Source of the DNA: Thelonectria olida
Taxonomy: Eukaryota > Ascomycota > Sordariomycetes > Hypocreales > Nectriaceae
Direction of reading: 5' to 3'
DNA length: 64,000 nt
Assembly: GCA_020736575.1 (NCBI GenBank)
Contig: JAGPYM010000096.1
Span: forward strand, 1 to 64,000
Shown here in pieces: positions 43,948 through 57,423 of the stretch. Position numbers and translations under genes: made by a program. The stretch's first letter is position 1. Each line of letters starts with the position of its first letter. The notes under the pieces are model-generated. The model was not told the DNA's origin and searched no databases. It saw only the letters and a list, made by a program, of their open reading frames with translations.

Positions 43948-44835
43948 ATGGCTTCAGACTCCAACAGACAACAGCCCCTGTCCTCAAACGAGATGGCAGC
44001 TCGCCTCCCTCACGTCAAACAACCGTCTATCCATAGGTCCCAGATCGAAGCGATTCAATCATTTAATCGCGAGAGCACCCTGGATGTCAAACCCATCCAT
44101 GCCTATCTCAAGCACTACGGCTATCTACCCTACTCCTCCTCGGCCCCTAACGCCAACGAACCCGTTGGCGAGGAGATTACCTCGGCGCTCAAATCTTTTC
44201 AGGAGTTCCATAATCTCAAAGTTGACGGCGTCTTCGACAACGAGACACGGACTGCTATGACTGCCTCCCGTTGCGGTCTCCCGGATATGAGTGCGGGTTC
44301 CGTGGCCTTTTCCACCATAGGGCCCTGGGATCACCTCGAGATTCGCTACAACATTGGCCCAATGTCAAAGCATCTAACCACGGATGTCTGTGAGGCTGCT
44401 ATCCGACGTGCACTAGACACGTGGGAGAATGCCGGCGTGGGCCTAAAATTTACACCGGTCGCAAACAACGATAACCCTGACTTCATGATCGACTTTCGTG
44501 AGGCGAACGATCCTGATTATTCCATGGTGGGAAACGTATTGGCGCACGCCGATTTCCCTCCTGGATTCTCGGTCGTGGTGGATAATCCCCCCCTGCCCTT
44601 GCACTTTGACGACGACGAGCACGAATGGTTCGACGGCGAAGCCGCCAACAAGTTCGATGTTGAGACGGTCGCCCTCCATGAGGTCGGGCATATTCTTGGC
44701 CTCGCCCATAGTGGAGTGAATGGCGCTGTCATGTTTCCGTCCGTGTCACCAGACTTCAAGTTACGTACCCTCGCCCCGGATGACCAACAGGCCATCACAA
44801 ACCTCTATCGCACGTCGACGGATCCCCAGGAATAG
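43948..44835 (+). CDS. matrixin-type zinc metalloprotease (M10A) with peptidoglycan-binding-like prodomain
   Basis: Single exon, 295 residues from ATG 43948. Residues about 46-105 form a PG_binding_1-like helical prodomain (IHAYLKHYGYLP, ALKSFQEFHNLKVDGVFDNE). It is followed by a cysteine-switch motif, SRCGLPDM (Cys109). The catalytic domain has LEIRYNI, ALDTWENAG and the zinc site HEVGHILGLAH (His244, Glu245, His248, His254), with the Met-turn at Met262 (NGAVMFP). All catalytic elements are intact. In family terms this is a matrix metalloproteinase as found in plants and animals, with latency by the Cys switch. No signal peptide is predicted at the N-terminus (MASDSNRQQPLSSN), which is odd for a protease with a pro-domain; a missed upstream exon or non-classical location is possible. 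Target proteins unknown. Confidence 0.92.
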   Translation: MASDSNRQQPLSSNEMAARLPHVKQPSIHRSQIEAIQSFNRESTLDVKPIHAYLKHYGYLPYSSSAPNANEPVGEEITSALKSFQEFHNLKVDGVFDNETRTAMTASRCGLPDMSAGSVAFSTIGPWDHLEIRYNIGPMSKHLTTDVCEAAIRRALDTWENAGVGLKFTPVANNDNPDFMIDFREANDPDYSMVGNVLAHADFPPGFSVVVDNPPLPLHFDDDEHEWFDGEAANKFDVETVALHEVGHILGLAHSGVNGAVMFPSVSPDFKLRTLAPDDQQAITNLYRTSTDPQE

Positions 44836-45039
44836 AACGAAGGGCTCATAGGGTCCGGGCATTCATTATGGCGTTCCAAGATCACTCATAGTACAACCTA
44901 GCTATAAGGATGAAACTGTTATATATTTAAGACTGACAATATATAATCCCTACTAACGACTATACCTTGAGACTGTTAAAGTAAAAATGGGAGCCCCTAT
45001 CTCGGCTATATTGTACCTAGCTATAATTATAAAATGGAC

Positions 45040-45464
45040 TGTTCTTAACTAAGTATTACTTGTATTTTAATAATCATATATTTTTTTATTAACATATAAT
45101 TAAGTGCTATTTTTTTATAATTAGAAAAAGAGAGTATAAGTAATTAGAGCTAATTTTAAATATATAATAATATATTATTATTATTTAAAATATAAAAAGC
45201 CTAATTATTATATTACTATTTTTAATTACAATTTCTTATTTAAAATAAATATATACTTTTATTACTTAGGTTTTTATATTAATAGGCTTAAAAAATAGAT
45301 TTATATTATTATATTTTATAAAATATAAAAATACAAATTAGCTTGTTAAAAATAATAGACTTTTTAATTTATATAATATACTTTCTATTTATATTTTAAC
45401 TAATAATAATATAATACATCTAGTTATACTAAAAATATTATTAAAGCATATAATTAAAACAACT
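45040..45464. repeat. small AT-rich block
   Basis: RIP-like AT-only DNA between the convergent ends of the matrixin and MRJP-like genes, beginning about 200 bases after the matrixin stop and ending at the other stop codon. No repeat copy identified. Confidence 0.7.
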
Positions 45465-46548
45465 CTAAACGTGATCAATAGCGGCAGGACCAGCATCAAT
45501 GAGATAAGTAAAGATATTATTAGGACTATCCGCCATCAGACCATTGCCACCAGGTCTCATCTGGGAAGCAGGAAGCCAAAGCTTCCTGTCAGAGGTAACC
45601 CACATAAGGTCAGTCCAGACCAACCGGTCGTCCTGGACAAGAATGGTCGTATAGCCTTCCGGCGTAACTTTCCAAATGGCCAATAGGTTGGTGTCACTGA
45701 GGTAGATATTGCCGTCGCCATCAATTGTGCTTCCACCGGTACTTGGCGTCAGAGAAAAAGGCTCTGCATAGTCTCCCATGGAATCAACCAGAGTAGAGTT
45801 GGTCAATGAAGCGTCGAGATAGGCTGTCTTGATACGGTATAGACCACCGTTACAGGGCTGATAATACAAGTAGATGCCGTTGGGGGAAACTTCAATTTGG
45901 TCGAGACCAACCGACAAGCTCGAGGAGCTACCGTAGCCGGGAAGCAGAGTTCCGTTATAGATCATGGGAAACCAGGCCACGGCAGAAGGATCGTCCGCGA
46001 GGACACGCACACCGTCGCCAGTTGTCATAGTGAGGACCAACAAGGCACCTGCTGTGTCGCTAAGATAGGCAATCTCAGGATCTTTGCTGAAGCGTACATC
46101 ATCAATGCCACTATCAGAGGCTGTGATATTGTCGAGGTAGAAGATTTTGTCCACCGCATCGGTTGTCAAGTTGACGCCAACGAGCTTGGTCGATCCGTTC
46201 ACACCTTGAGAGCCGCCATCGACAAGCCAGTAGCGGCCATCAGGGCCAATGCGGGCACCGCCGATGCTGACAAAAGTCGTTCGCGGGTCAGAATTAGGGT
46301 CACTCGAATTGTACGAGTTCCAGGCTGCACTCGGGTAAAGTGCCGTGGTGTTATCGCTGAGCAGCTCGACAGCTTGGGGAGGAAGTGTCTCCGAGTACCG
46401 CTGAGATGAGGAACTTGCGCCCATCGGAAGAAATGGCGATTCCCTGAGTTGCGCGCTCCAAGGAGTAGGCAAGTTCGAGTTTGGAGGAGTAAGCCCCCGC
46501 CACAGGGGCTGAGATGGTCAATAGAGTGAGAAGAAGGTTGGATGCCAT
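45465..46548 (-). pseudogene. MRJP/Yellow-type six-bladed propeller gene with a frameshift
   Basis: A clean signal peptide starts at ATG 46548 (MASNLLLTLLTISAPVAGA). It continues through the first propeller strand (LELAYSLERATQGIAISSDGRKF), then needs a one-base frame change near 46401-46416 to continue as QRYSETLPPQAVELLSDN. From there about 310 residues run to the stop at 45465-45467: TFVSIGGARIGPDGRYWLVD, FYLDNITASDSGIDDVRFS, GLDQIEVSPNGIYLYYQPCN, GGLYRI, IYLSDTNLLAIWKVTPEG. This is the layout of fungal Major Royal Jelly/Yellow family secreted proteins. No GT-AG intron fits at the break; the gap would be about 14 nt. It is therefore a frameshifted gene, or an assembly error. Function of fungal members is unclear; sugar-acid lactone or small-molecule binding is only suggested by the fold. 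Confidence 0.82.
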
Positions 46549-47635
46549 TATGGAAGACTTTATTGGCTAACACGATGATTGTTTGTCTATTTCATAAGGC
46601 AGCTACTATCTTCTTAATACACTCGGTCAATGAGCTATGATAACCATACACCAAGGGGTCGGCATCTCTCTTCGGTTCAAGGGGCGCTTTGGCGTTTGAG
46701 GCTCATTCGCTTGTTGCCATTGCGTAAGCAACATCGAGTCAATTGCTCACAATGAGTTTTCCCGCCATATTGAATTTAATGGCTTGGGTTGAAGAGATGC
46801 TGGTCTATATGAGGGCCAGGGGGCGGCTTTTGCCTGGACTGTCATGGATTCCACCCGCATCAACCGAGCTAATCGGCGCACGAATTATGCCAGAAACCAG
46901 CCATTCTGGATTTCCTTGTCTTGTCGGAATAAACAATAAGTCCACGCGTAACATATTTTGCTGGGCAGACTATCAGGCAGGTTCCTTAAATGGCCCGTTA
47001 GAATATACCACCGTCTCTCTCACTTCTATAAGTCGTATTATTCTTGCTAGTCAAGTGCGATTCAGGGACGTGGTTTGACCTTAATTTGCTCTCACTCTTT
47101 GTAAATCTGCTTCTCCCACTCGCCTATTGAAATCATTTATCCGGAGTATCAAGGAGCCTGCCCTTGCCGTCCCACAAATAGGTATTCCAGCTTCCCAAAC
47201 GATTTTGCGAGGAAAGTCTTTCCGAAAGTGTAAACACTCGGCATAACGGCGGCGAGACGCGTACTGCAACTCCCACACGGAGTTGATCTTCATGCCTCCA
47301 GGATAGTTGGTTTTCCATATGACATCAGCTCTCGAGCCTCGGCAGTACGACTTTTCCAACTTTGAAGACTAGACTTTCGTAGAGTGACATAGGGCCGGCT
47401 ATCTGATCTCCGATTTGTCAACTGATCGATGGTCCGATACCTCAACCAGGATCCCCCATAACCCTTGCTTCGGCTTGTTGGAAATTCGCAACCAGCTCGG
47501 ACTTAGCAGACGCCCCCGGTGCTTTTCCTGGAAGTCCACCTAGGCGGACACTGCGTCATTGCAATTATGAGCTGAAATACATTGTACTAGCTCTATGAAC
47601 GTCATCTAGAAGCTCGGGGTTACTTCTTCAGGCAA
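46549..47635. other. intergenic, nothing secure
   Basis: Small frames on both strands (46743-47078 plus, 47081-47359 minus) lack motifs. Confidence 0.35.
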
Positions 47636-47899
47636 TCACTCATAGCTGTGTTTTTGCCAGTTGTATGAAGGATAATCGTCCTCATCCCTGAGAGGTATAA
47701 ATGGAGAACAAGACGAGGCCTGTAACAGCTTCGGCATCTCTTCCGGATGTACATTCAACACCATAAAAGTGTACCCTTCACGGCTGAAGTGATTGCCAGG
47801 TAAACTCAAAGCGTCGCATTGGGAAAACTCATCCAATCTGTTCACGCACCAATAACGTACGACTAGTACAGCGGATGGTTGGAAATAACCATCATACAT
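47636..47899 (-). CDS. 87-residue hypothetical ORF
   Basis: ATG at 47899; frame with natural composition, including LVVRYWCVNRLDEFSQCDAL and SREGYTFMVLNVHPEEMP. No recognised family, no signal peptide. Sits divergently from the alpha/beta hydrolase gene. Could be a remnant exon. Confidence 0.25.
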   Translation of the reverse strand: MYDGYFQPSAVLVVRYWCVNRLDEFSQCDALSLPGNHFSREGYTFMVLNVHPEEMPKLLQASSCSPFIPLRDEDDYPSYNWQKHSYE

Positions 47900-48057
47900 C
47901 AGCTTGGCCCCTCTCTAGATACTTATTATTCTTGCTGAATCCTTCCGTACTGTAGGCAGCAAGCGTAGAAACCGTCTCAGCCATGAATGAAAGACCTTAT
48001 AAAGTTGCGATCCCCTGAGAATTCGAGACCAGCCATAGCATATATCGTTCTCCATTG

Positions 48058-48125
48058 CTGGTTTCTCTTTCTACCTTCGCAGCACTTTGATTTCTTTCCT
48101 TTCTTTTCCTTTCTTATTTTGCTCC
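48058..48125 (+). promoter_or_regulatory. pyrimidine-rich tract before the alpha/beta hydrolase
   Basis: TTTCTCTTTCTACC, then TTTCTTTCCTTTCTTTTCC, ending about 70 nt before the ATG; a CT-rich tract typical of fungal core promoters. Confidence 0.4.
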
Positions 48126-48193
48126 ATCGCCTACGTAACCAACAATAGCAACTATTGTTTGACTATAAGGCTCCGTTCACAACGTTGCCAAAC

Positions 48194-49630
48194 ATGATGC
48201 ACTCGGTGCTGCCAACTTTCGCTATCGCCGCCCTGGCCATCAAAGGTGCTCTTGGCGCGGCTTCGTCCAGCTCACCCGCGCTGCCAGAGCCGACTTCTAT
48301 TGATCTGGCCGACATGAGCGGTGTCATCGGTGCTCTTCAACGTCCTGCGCCTGGTGGTGATGCTGATAAAGCAGCTATTGCAATCATGGTCATGCACGCC
48401 GAGCAAGACTATTTATCCTTTTGGCCCTGCACAGAGCTACCTATGCGCGGATACACGGTGCTGTGTGCAAACAATGCAGCCAGTAAGTCTGGCTATATGA
48501 CGGACCTCAACTTTGAGGACATGATGCTCGATGCGAGTTATGCCGTGCACTACCTGCGTAACCAGAGTGAATTCAAAAAGGTCATTCTCTTTGGTCACAG
48601 CGGTGGCGGTGCCATGTTGTCTCAGTATCAGAACGTTGCCGAGAATGGCTTGTCGGCGTGCAATGGTGCAGAGAAAATCTACCCTTGCTCTGACGCCCTT
48701 GCCGACCTGCCTGCGGCCGATGGTGTTATCCTCGACGATGCAAACTTTGGTATCAGCTCCATGGCAGTCATGTCACTCAACCCAGCTATCGAGGATGAGA
48801 CGTCAGGCATGAAGATCAACCAATCCCTCAATCTGTACAGTACCTCAAACGGATGGAATAGCAGCGGCTCTTCTCAGTACAGCGAGGACTTTGCTGCGCG
48901 CTTTGCCGCTGGTGTGACTTCTCGCAATTCTCGTCTCATAAACTTTGCCAAGAGCCGTCTGGCTGCCATCAACAACGGTTCGGGTTTGTTTGTTGATGAT
49001 GAGCCTTTTTACGTGCCCGACGCGCTTTACACGGGCAACAATAACAAGTTCTTTGCTCAGGTTAGTCTATTCCGGGTCTTCAGTTGCTCCTGGTCATGGT
49101 ACTGATCAGAATACCAATAGGATCTGAACTACTTGCACCACACTACTCATGCTTGGAAGCTCCTTCACAAGAATGGGAGCTACAGAACTCAGACTGTACC
49201 ATCGGTTCGAACGGCAGCCAAAACATCCTCCATAGCAAATCAGTATCTTGAAGGCGGGCTGAAGACGACAATCAAGCGCTTTCTATCGACCATAGCGATA
49301 ACCACTACTGACGAGTTCGCCTATCACGCAGACGGCGTAACAGGCATCATTTGGAATTCATCCCAGTTGGTACCCATCAGCGCCGCAAAGGGAATTCATG
49401 TGCCCTTACTGACGATGGGAAACACGGGCCATTATGAGTTTATTAACATCGAGAAGACTCATCTAGCTGCTGTCAGCAACGACACTGACATTGCCTTTGT
49501 GGAAGGCGCCGCTCATACCATTGACACCTGCACCGAGTGCGAATCCTACGCTGGCGAATTTGGCGATACAGTCAAGACTACGTTTGATTACATTGACAAG
49601 TGGTTGAGCAAGCCCGGTCGTTTTATCTAA
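48194..49630 (+). CDS. secreted alpha/beta-hydrolase (esterase/lipase-like)
   Basis: Two exons (48194-49060, 49121-49630), 60-nt intron in phase 0, 458 residues. The ATG at 48194 (a second Met follows at once) begins a signal peptide, HSVLPTFAIAALAIKGALGA. Upstream in-frame codons include only a TTG. The fold markers are AIAIMVMHAEQDYLSF, RGYTVLCANN, DASYAVHYLRNQ and the nucleophile elbow FGHSGGGAML. In the C-terminal exon there is a late HYEF and an EGAAHTIDTC segment, the probable catalytic His region. Cys pairs (CNGAEKIYPC, CTEC) suggest disulfides. Related fungal secreted hydrolases of about 400-450 residues are largely uncharacterised; an ester or lactone substrate is likely, but no more can be said. 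Confidence 0.83.
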
Positions 49631-50526
49631 AGGGCGATTGATCTAAGCAACTTACAAATTATTGCTCATCTCAGTTTACACATAGTTTATAAAGATTGCA
49701 TTTTGTGAAGATTAGGGTGTCGTCCTGATTGTATCTAGGACATGTAAACTAAGGGGAGGCTCGTTGGAGCTTTGCCATACTTTCTACTCAGTCAATCGAC
49801 ATTCCTCAGTTAGAATTTTCCGGGGCATCGAAGGCAGCCGACAGCACGAAAGTGAGGCGCCTTCACAACAGCTATGTTCATGACTAATACGCAACTGGTT
49901 GGGCGAGGTGGCGATCAATGGGAGCAGCAGGCCCGTCGAATCATGAGTGCTCTCATCTCAACTCTCACGACTGATTGACACTCCCTTGGACTCCACATGG
50001 CGCTCATGCTGGGTTTCCGGCCTCTGATCACAATGTTCAAGGGACAGTCGAATGACTCGAAACGACGCGAACCGTAGCCGATGTAGCCGACATAGGCGAA
50101 CTAGCCGAGACATTCACTCGCATTACTTTAGGAAACATGTTCCCGTTAAAAGGGCCGATTTCCCCATCCCCACGGTGATTATTCAGCTACTAACGCGAGG
50201 CCTCTGCTCACGGCCTTGTTTTACCGTGCTATATGTCAGGCAATGCCAGGATTGCCACCTGAGTTGCCAAACACCTGACCACGACCAGGTTCTTTACCCC
50301 TCCACCAAGTATGCATCTAGGTATTGTCATTATGTTCCGTGACTTTAGTGTATTCAAGATTTCCCTCTATACTAAGAAGAGTAAAGAAATTGCAGCAACA
50401 GAAAAGTGCAAGGAATTAATACGGATATAAAAAGAAGACGTTGAGCCTACCCACGGGCTTACAGCATGCTTAACACCCTCGTATTTCAAACGCAAGCAGC
50501 CAGTTTCAGTCCAGCTTAAAGAAATC
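49631..50526. other. intergenic between two hydrolase genes
   Basis: No gene recognised; the 3' end contains the carboxylesterase promoter. Confidence 0.45.
50426..50433 (+). promoter_or_regulatory. TATA box of the carboxylesterase
   Basis: TATAAAAA about 95 nt upstream of ATG 50527. Confidence 0.5.
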
Positions 50527-52234
<1,708 letters not shown>

Positions 52235-54207
52235 GGTATAGACAAAACCTTTAGCTCCCTTAAACCTAGGTTTTAATCGAATTAATAAAAATACTATAAT
52301 TCTGAGCCTAACTATTATAATACTATAACCTTAAAACAAGGTTAGTAAAAGGCAGCCCTATAATACTAATAGGTATTATTCCCTATAAGCGCTTATAATA
52401 TTTTATTTACTCTCTTTTACTACCTTCTATTAGTATGCATTATTTTCTATCCCCAGCCTGGGGGGCTATAATTATAAAAGTAATTCTATTATTATAATAT
52501 AGTATTTTAAATAGTCTCTTATTTTTAGGCTAAGCTATTATAAATCAGCCGCTCTTTAGTAACCTTTAGAGAATGTGCAATCTATTAGTATTCTAAAAGG
52601 CCTCCTTAAGGGAAGGTTTCCAGCATGACTGTTCTTGCCCGCCATGTATATATTAGTAATAAGTGCCCTTTCGGCCAAAACAAGCCGCCGGGCGTAATAA
52701 ATTGTATTATTCTTGCCCCGCAAGAAGGGTACCACCCTTCCCACCGGCATGACTGCCAAACTGGTCAACTTCGGACCTAGCGGAGTCGGGGGGATCCTTA
52801 CCACATGAGCCAGAGCACACGATTTTCTGTTTACCGCCCGTCGGTGCTTGATGTAGCTCCCGTGGCCGGTGTTTTATCATCAACAGCGACTCCGATCCCG
52901 CGACTACTGCGTCATGTGGCAACGGGTCTCTCCACAGCAGTGCGGGGGAGAAGTCGTAATGCTAACCCAACGGTTTTATATTCGCTTGGTAGATGAAGAT
53001 ACCTGGCTTCACGCACCATCCGGACCGGGCAGCGACCACGATCCACATCGGTACACAGCGACAGCAAAGGAAAAAATATGTTATTGGTGGCCTCACGCAG
53101 TCAAGAGGGACAGAGTGTGTATGGTTTGGCCGCAACAGGTCACCTCTTACTGCGGTCTTATACATAAACGCGTTAGACCGTAGCGTTAGAGAGGGTCCCA
53201 TCCGCGCTCCCTTATAGGGAGGCAAGTGTCTGTGTATTATAGTAGTTCTATATATAGAGGGAAGGTGGGAGGGAAGAATTGAGTCTTGACTGTGTGAGAG
53301 ATGACGAGCTACTTGTAGAGGCGAGCAATTGACTCCCGTGAGGCAGTTGCAGTAGGGAAGAACCCCTCCGAGGCGGGGAAGCCTATTCTGCAGTGTGGTC
53401 GTCACGTGAGGCAACCCGGCAGCGCTGAGAGAAACACAGGTTTATATGATGCATATATTGTGGCACAAGAGGAACCGTCTAAAGGTGGAGATCGGCGACT
53501 GTCTGGACAACAGTGGCCGAGTGAGAATACGAGAGAATACGGCGCCCTCAAACTCGGGGCAATCTTACATCGTTGGTCGGAAGAAAACGCCCTGGAGTTT
53601 AGGAGGCCGGGCCCTATTGAGCCGAACACAGCGGCCTCACTGTCAACCACATCGAGCAAAGTTCAGGATCGGGGCGCATGCACAAGGGGTCCTAGCCCTC
53701 ATACTATAAGTTAGAAGGAGGGTCAATGCGAACTGAGCAGCAACTTCCTCTGCAACAGAGCGACCATCGAATCCTGTTGCGTTTCGAGCGACCAAGCTTG
53801 TGGAGAACTTCATCCCCCCTGGTCTACCCTGCTCCTCCACGATCAAGAACCTGGGGTTGTGGGGATGGGATGGCCTGGTTCCAGTCTCCACTTCTCGGAA
53901 CGGATGCGAGGCTGCGAGCTATCATGCGAGATACGAGTCTCCAACCCCACAAACCGGTGGCTTGAGTCAAGATCCCTGGGGTTCCCTCGAGTGCGACTCG
54001 GGCAAGGTTCCAGGTTCTCGGGATAGAAGACCGCGAGAGTCCAAACCTGACCTGGATGGCCTGGCGCGTCTCGGCCCAAGAATGGCGCGAATGCAAGCTT
54101 GGACGATTCATGAGGCTGTCCGGCAGCAAATACTTAACCCGGCGTGAGTGTCTAGTTACTCCAAGTGGCAAAGCATCTTGGGTTCGCAACCTCATGCCAA
54201 CTTCGAC
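52235..54207. other. intergenic with AT-rich start
   Basis: About 52260-52560 is AT-rich, with mixed RIP-like composition. The rest has normal composition and overlapping frames, but no domain. The minus-strand frame 53824-54666 is a shadow of the rhamnosidase gene. Confidence 0.45.
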
Positions 54208-57200
54208 ATGCAAGTGTACATCTTCACAATATTCTCTGTCCTGTTCCTGGCTTCTAGCGGGACCGTGACTGGTCAACGCCATGCCGGGACATTCGATGAT
54301 CCACTGTCCTCTGCGCGTACTCGGTTCCGCTACTGGCTTCCCGACGCCAGCGTGGACCCCAAAGTACTCAAGGCGAATGTCAAATCTGTGCGGTCCGTGG
54401 GCGGCGGCGGTCTTGAGTTCCTCGCATTCTTCGAATACGGCGGCCATGTTGGGTCGATGCCGCCAGGCGCCGACTGGACCAAATACAACTTCGGAACTCC
54501 TTCCTTTCAGAAGCTGTTCCGAGCTGCCCTTGAAGCACATCATGAGAATGATCTGGTCATGGACTTTCCACTTGGGCCGAATCAGGGACAAGGTGTACCT
54601 GCAGATATATCTGAGGACGGGCTTCAGTGGGATTTGGTATGTCTTCTTCACCTTCAGGCATGACATGAAGTCTCAGGCTTGACAACCTTAGGTCCCTTTC
54701 ACAGCTCAGGTCCCAAGAAATGGTGTCTTTAACGGAAAGATCCCCGGCTGGGGCATCGGCGAGCTCGTTGCTCTCACTTCGGCTCTGGTTCTGGAGCAAG
54801 ATTCTCACTCCTTTCAGGCTCGGGATGGGTTTGAAGTGCGAAACGTGACATATGATGAGTATAAACTCCGGCAAATCAGCCTGGCCGACCACACCCGGCA
54901 AGTCGCCATGAAAACCGGGAGAGCTGTCTTGAAACTACCAACCGCCCCTCGGGGCGCTCACTACAGGGTTTTTGCCTTTTACCAGAAGAAAACCCTGAAC
55001 AAGAACCTGGAGTTCAAACCAACCGCAGCCATGGAAGATAACATCTTTCGCAATGGTTCCTATGCCGTCGACCATCTCAGCGCTGCCGGCGGGGAGACAG
55101 TAGCACGCTTCTGGGAAAAGCACATACTGACCAACGGAGTGAAGGACCTCTTGATAATGGCCGGAAACTATGGTAAGCTGCCGAAGGAGAAGAAGCTACC
55201 CTGCCCATCACCCGAAACGAGCGATAGTCGATACTGACTCAACACGACAGCCTGGGAAGACAGTATCGAGGTAGTGTCCAACATCACATGGTCCCGGTCC
55301 TTTCCCAAACGGTACAAGACCAGATTCGGCCACAGCATCAACCGGTATCTGCCCCTATTTGCCTTCAAACAAAACAATCTTTCTCTTCAACCTGCGGACC
55401 CAGGAAAATTTCATTGTGTGCTCGAAAGTGAGGCCGAGACAAACCGCTTTCTTAACAATTTTCACATCGTGGTATCTGATGGCTATGCCGAATATCTGCT
55501 GTCTCTCCGCAACTGGGCAAAGACGTTGCTCGGCAAGGAGCTCTCGGTGCAGCCCGCCTACAACTTACCCATGGACATGTCCAGTGCCATTCCCCTTGTT
55601 GACGCACCCGAGTGCGAAAGCTTTGGCTTCCAGGATGACATAGACCAGTACCGCAGGTTTATCGGTCCGGCTCAGCTATCGGGAAAGAGGGTCATCTCGA
55701 ATGAATTGGGTGCTGTTCCAATGACAGCATACCAGTACACAATCCCGAGGATGCTCTTTTCCATGAACCGCGGATTCGCCGCCGGCGTGAATCAATACGT
55801 GCTTCACGGTGGGGCATACACCGGTAACTACCATGGTACTACGTGGCCAGGTCACACCGGCTTCGGGTACCTTTTCTCCGAGGCATGGTCTGAGAAACAG
55901 CCCTCATGGGATAATGGTTTCAAGGATGCTTTGGATTATGCTGCTAGGGTGTCGCATGTTCTCAGACAAGGAGTTCCAAAGATCGACGTGGTCAAATACT
56001 CCAAGGAGTCCATAACCAACATCACCACGAGACAAGTTCCAGCCGACTTGGTCAAAGACGGTAAGATTAAGGACCCTCAACTTTCAAGGGAACCACAGCT
56101 TACTTTGGTCAAGGTTGGTCATACACCTATATCTCGCCAGATAACTTTGGCCTGAAGGGCCTTGAGGTACGTGATCGGCAGCTAGCCCCGAGGGGGCCGG
56201 CATGGAAAGCAATGCTCATCGACCACTCCGAGAATCTTACAATCGATGTTGTCAAAAGCCTCAGAGCTTTCACCAAGGCCGGCTTCCCCATTATCCTCAG
56301 CGGTGGATCTCCCGGCTTTTATCCAGTCGGCAAGGACGCAGAGGAGGAATTCCATCGTCAACTCTCAGCCCTGAAGACGTCTCGCAACGTCTACCAAGTT
56401 GAGGCCGGCAAGGTTTCTCAGCAGCTAACCACTTTAGGTCTTACTCCGCGCGTTGGAGCCAAGACCAATGGCACATGGTACACGACGTGGTACGAGGTCG
56501 GGGACATCGCCTATGCTTTTGCCTACAACGACGTGATTGGCAGCACCGGGGAGTTGATTCTTTCCGCTTGCCCGAGACCCTATATCTATGACCCCTGGAC
56601 CGGCCAACGGGCTCCAGTCCTGGTTTATGATCAGAAGCATGGAAAGACTACTATCCCGCTGAGCCTATCCGGCAATCAGACTGTCATCATTGCTTGTGGT
56701 GCTAAACTTTCCAAGGAAATACCAACCCCCCGGCGGTATGTTGTCTCCGCTCCTCCCAGTCTGGTCGGCACGGCATCGAACAGCCACTCTAGCCTCTTGT
56801 TCCATATCGGACATTCAAACGACATTCAAATGGCCTATCTCGACAATGGGGAAAAGCTCACTATTGACGGCACCACCGTGGCTCAGCAATTCCAGTTGGG
56901 AAACTGGAACCTCACGGCCGAGCGATGGGAGGCACCTAAGAACCTGGCCGATGCTTCTGTTATCGCACGCAAGAGGAATACGACGCACATCCTGAGAGGA
57001 CTGAAGTCATGGGATCGGCTGCCCGCCCTGACAAATGCGTCTGGGGTGGGATACTACAGCACAACGTTCGACTGGCCTTTATCTAACCAGTACGGGCGAA
57101 ATGTGGCCGACGGTGCCTACCTACATATCGGTCGAATAACCCATGCAGCGCGCGTGATTGTCAACGGCAAAAAGACACCACCCTTGGACGTGTTCAAGCC

Positions 57201-57423
57201 ACGGATAGATATTTCGTCATATATGGTGGCGGGCAAGAATACGATTACTGTGGTGGTTCCAACGACGATGTGGAACTACCTGAGAGGATTACTGCCAGAA
57301 ATCCGAACTGCAGGTTCTGTCCCCTTTCCAGTCCAGGCCGGGATGCCGCTGTTACCGATGGAGGTTGGGCTCGTGGGTCCCGTTACCCTAACGCCATTCA
57401 AGGTATTGCAAATACCTTCCTGA
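54208..57423 (+). CDS. GH106-type alpha-L-rhamnosidase, secreted
   Basis: Four exons (54208-54636, 54692-55172, 55251-56060, 56114-57423), introns 53-78 nt, 1,009 residues. ATG 54208 starts a signal peptide (MQVYIFTIFSVLFLASSG). The N-terminal catalytic part carries FRYWLPDASVDPKVLKANVK, GGGLEFLAFFEYGG, and LEAHHENDLVMDFPLGPNQG. Further landmarks are VLESEAETNRFLNNFHIVVS, DAPECESFGFQDDIDQYRRF and the AYTGNYHGTTWPGHTG region. The C-terminal half ends in a beta-sandwich, galactose-binding-like part (ITHAARVIVNGKKTPPLDVF, MVAGKNTITVVVPTTMWNYL). This is the arrangement of fungal glycoside hydrolase family 106 proteins of about 1,000 residues, which release L-rhamnose from pectin side chains (RG-I/II) or glycosides. 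The frame is intact throughout. Confidence 0.88.

Noticed and set aside
53824..54666. 280-codon open frame on the minus strand
   Set aside because: Lies antisense to the rhamnosidase first exon, which has a signal peptide, family motifs and proper splice sites; the antisense frame has no motif.
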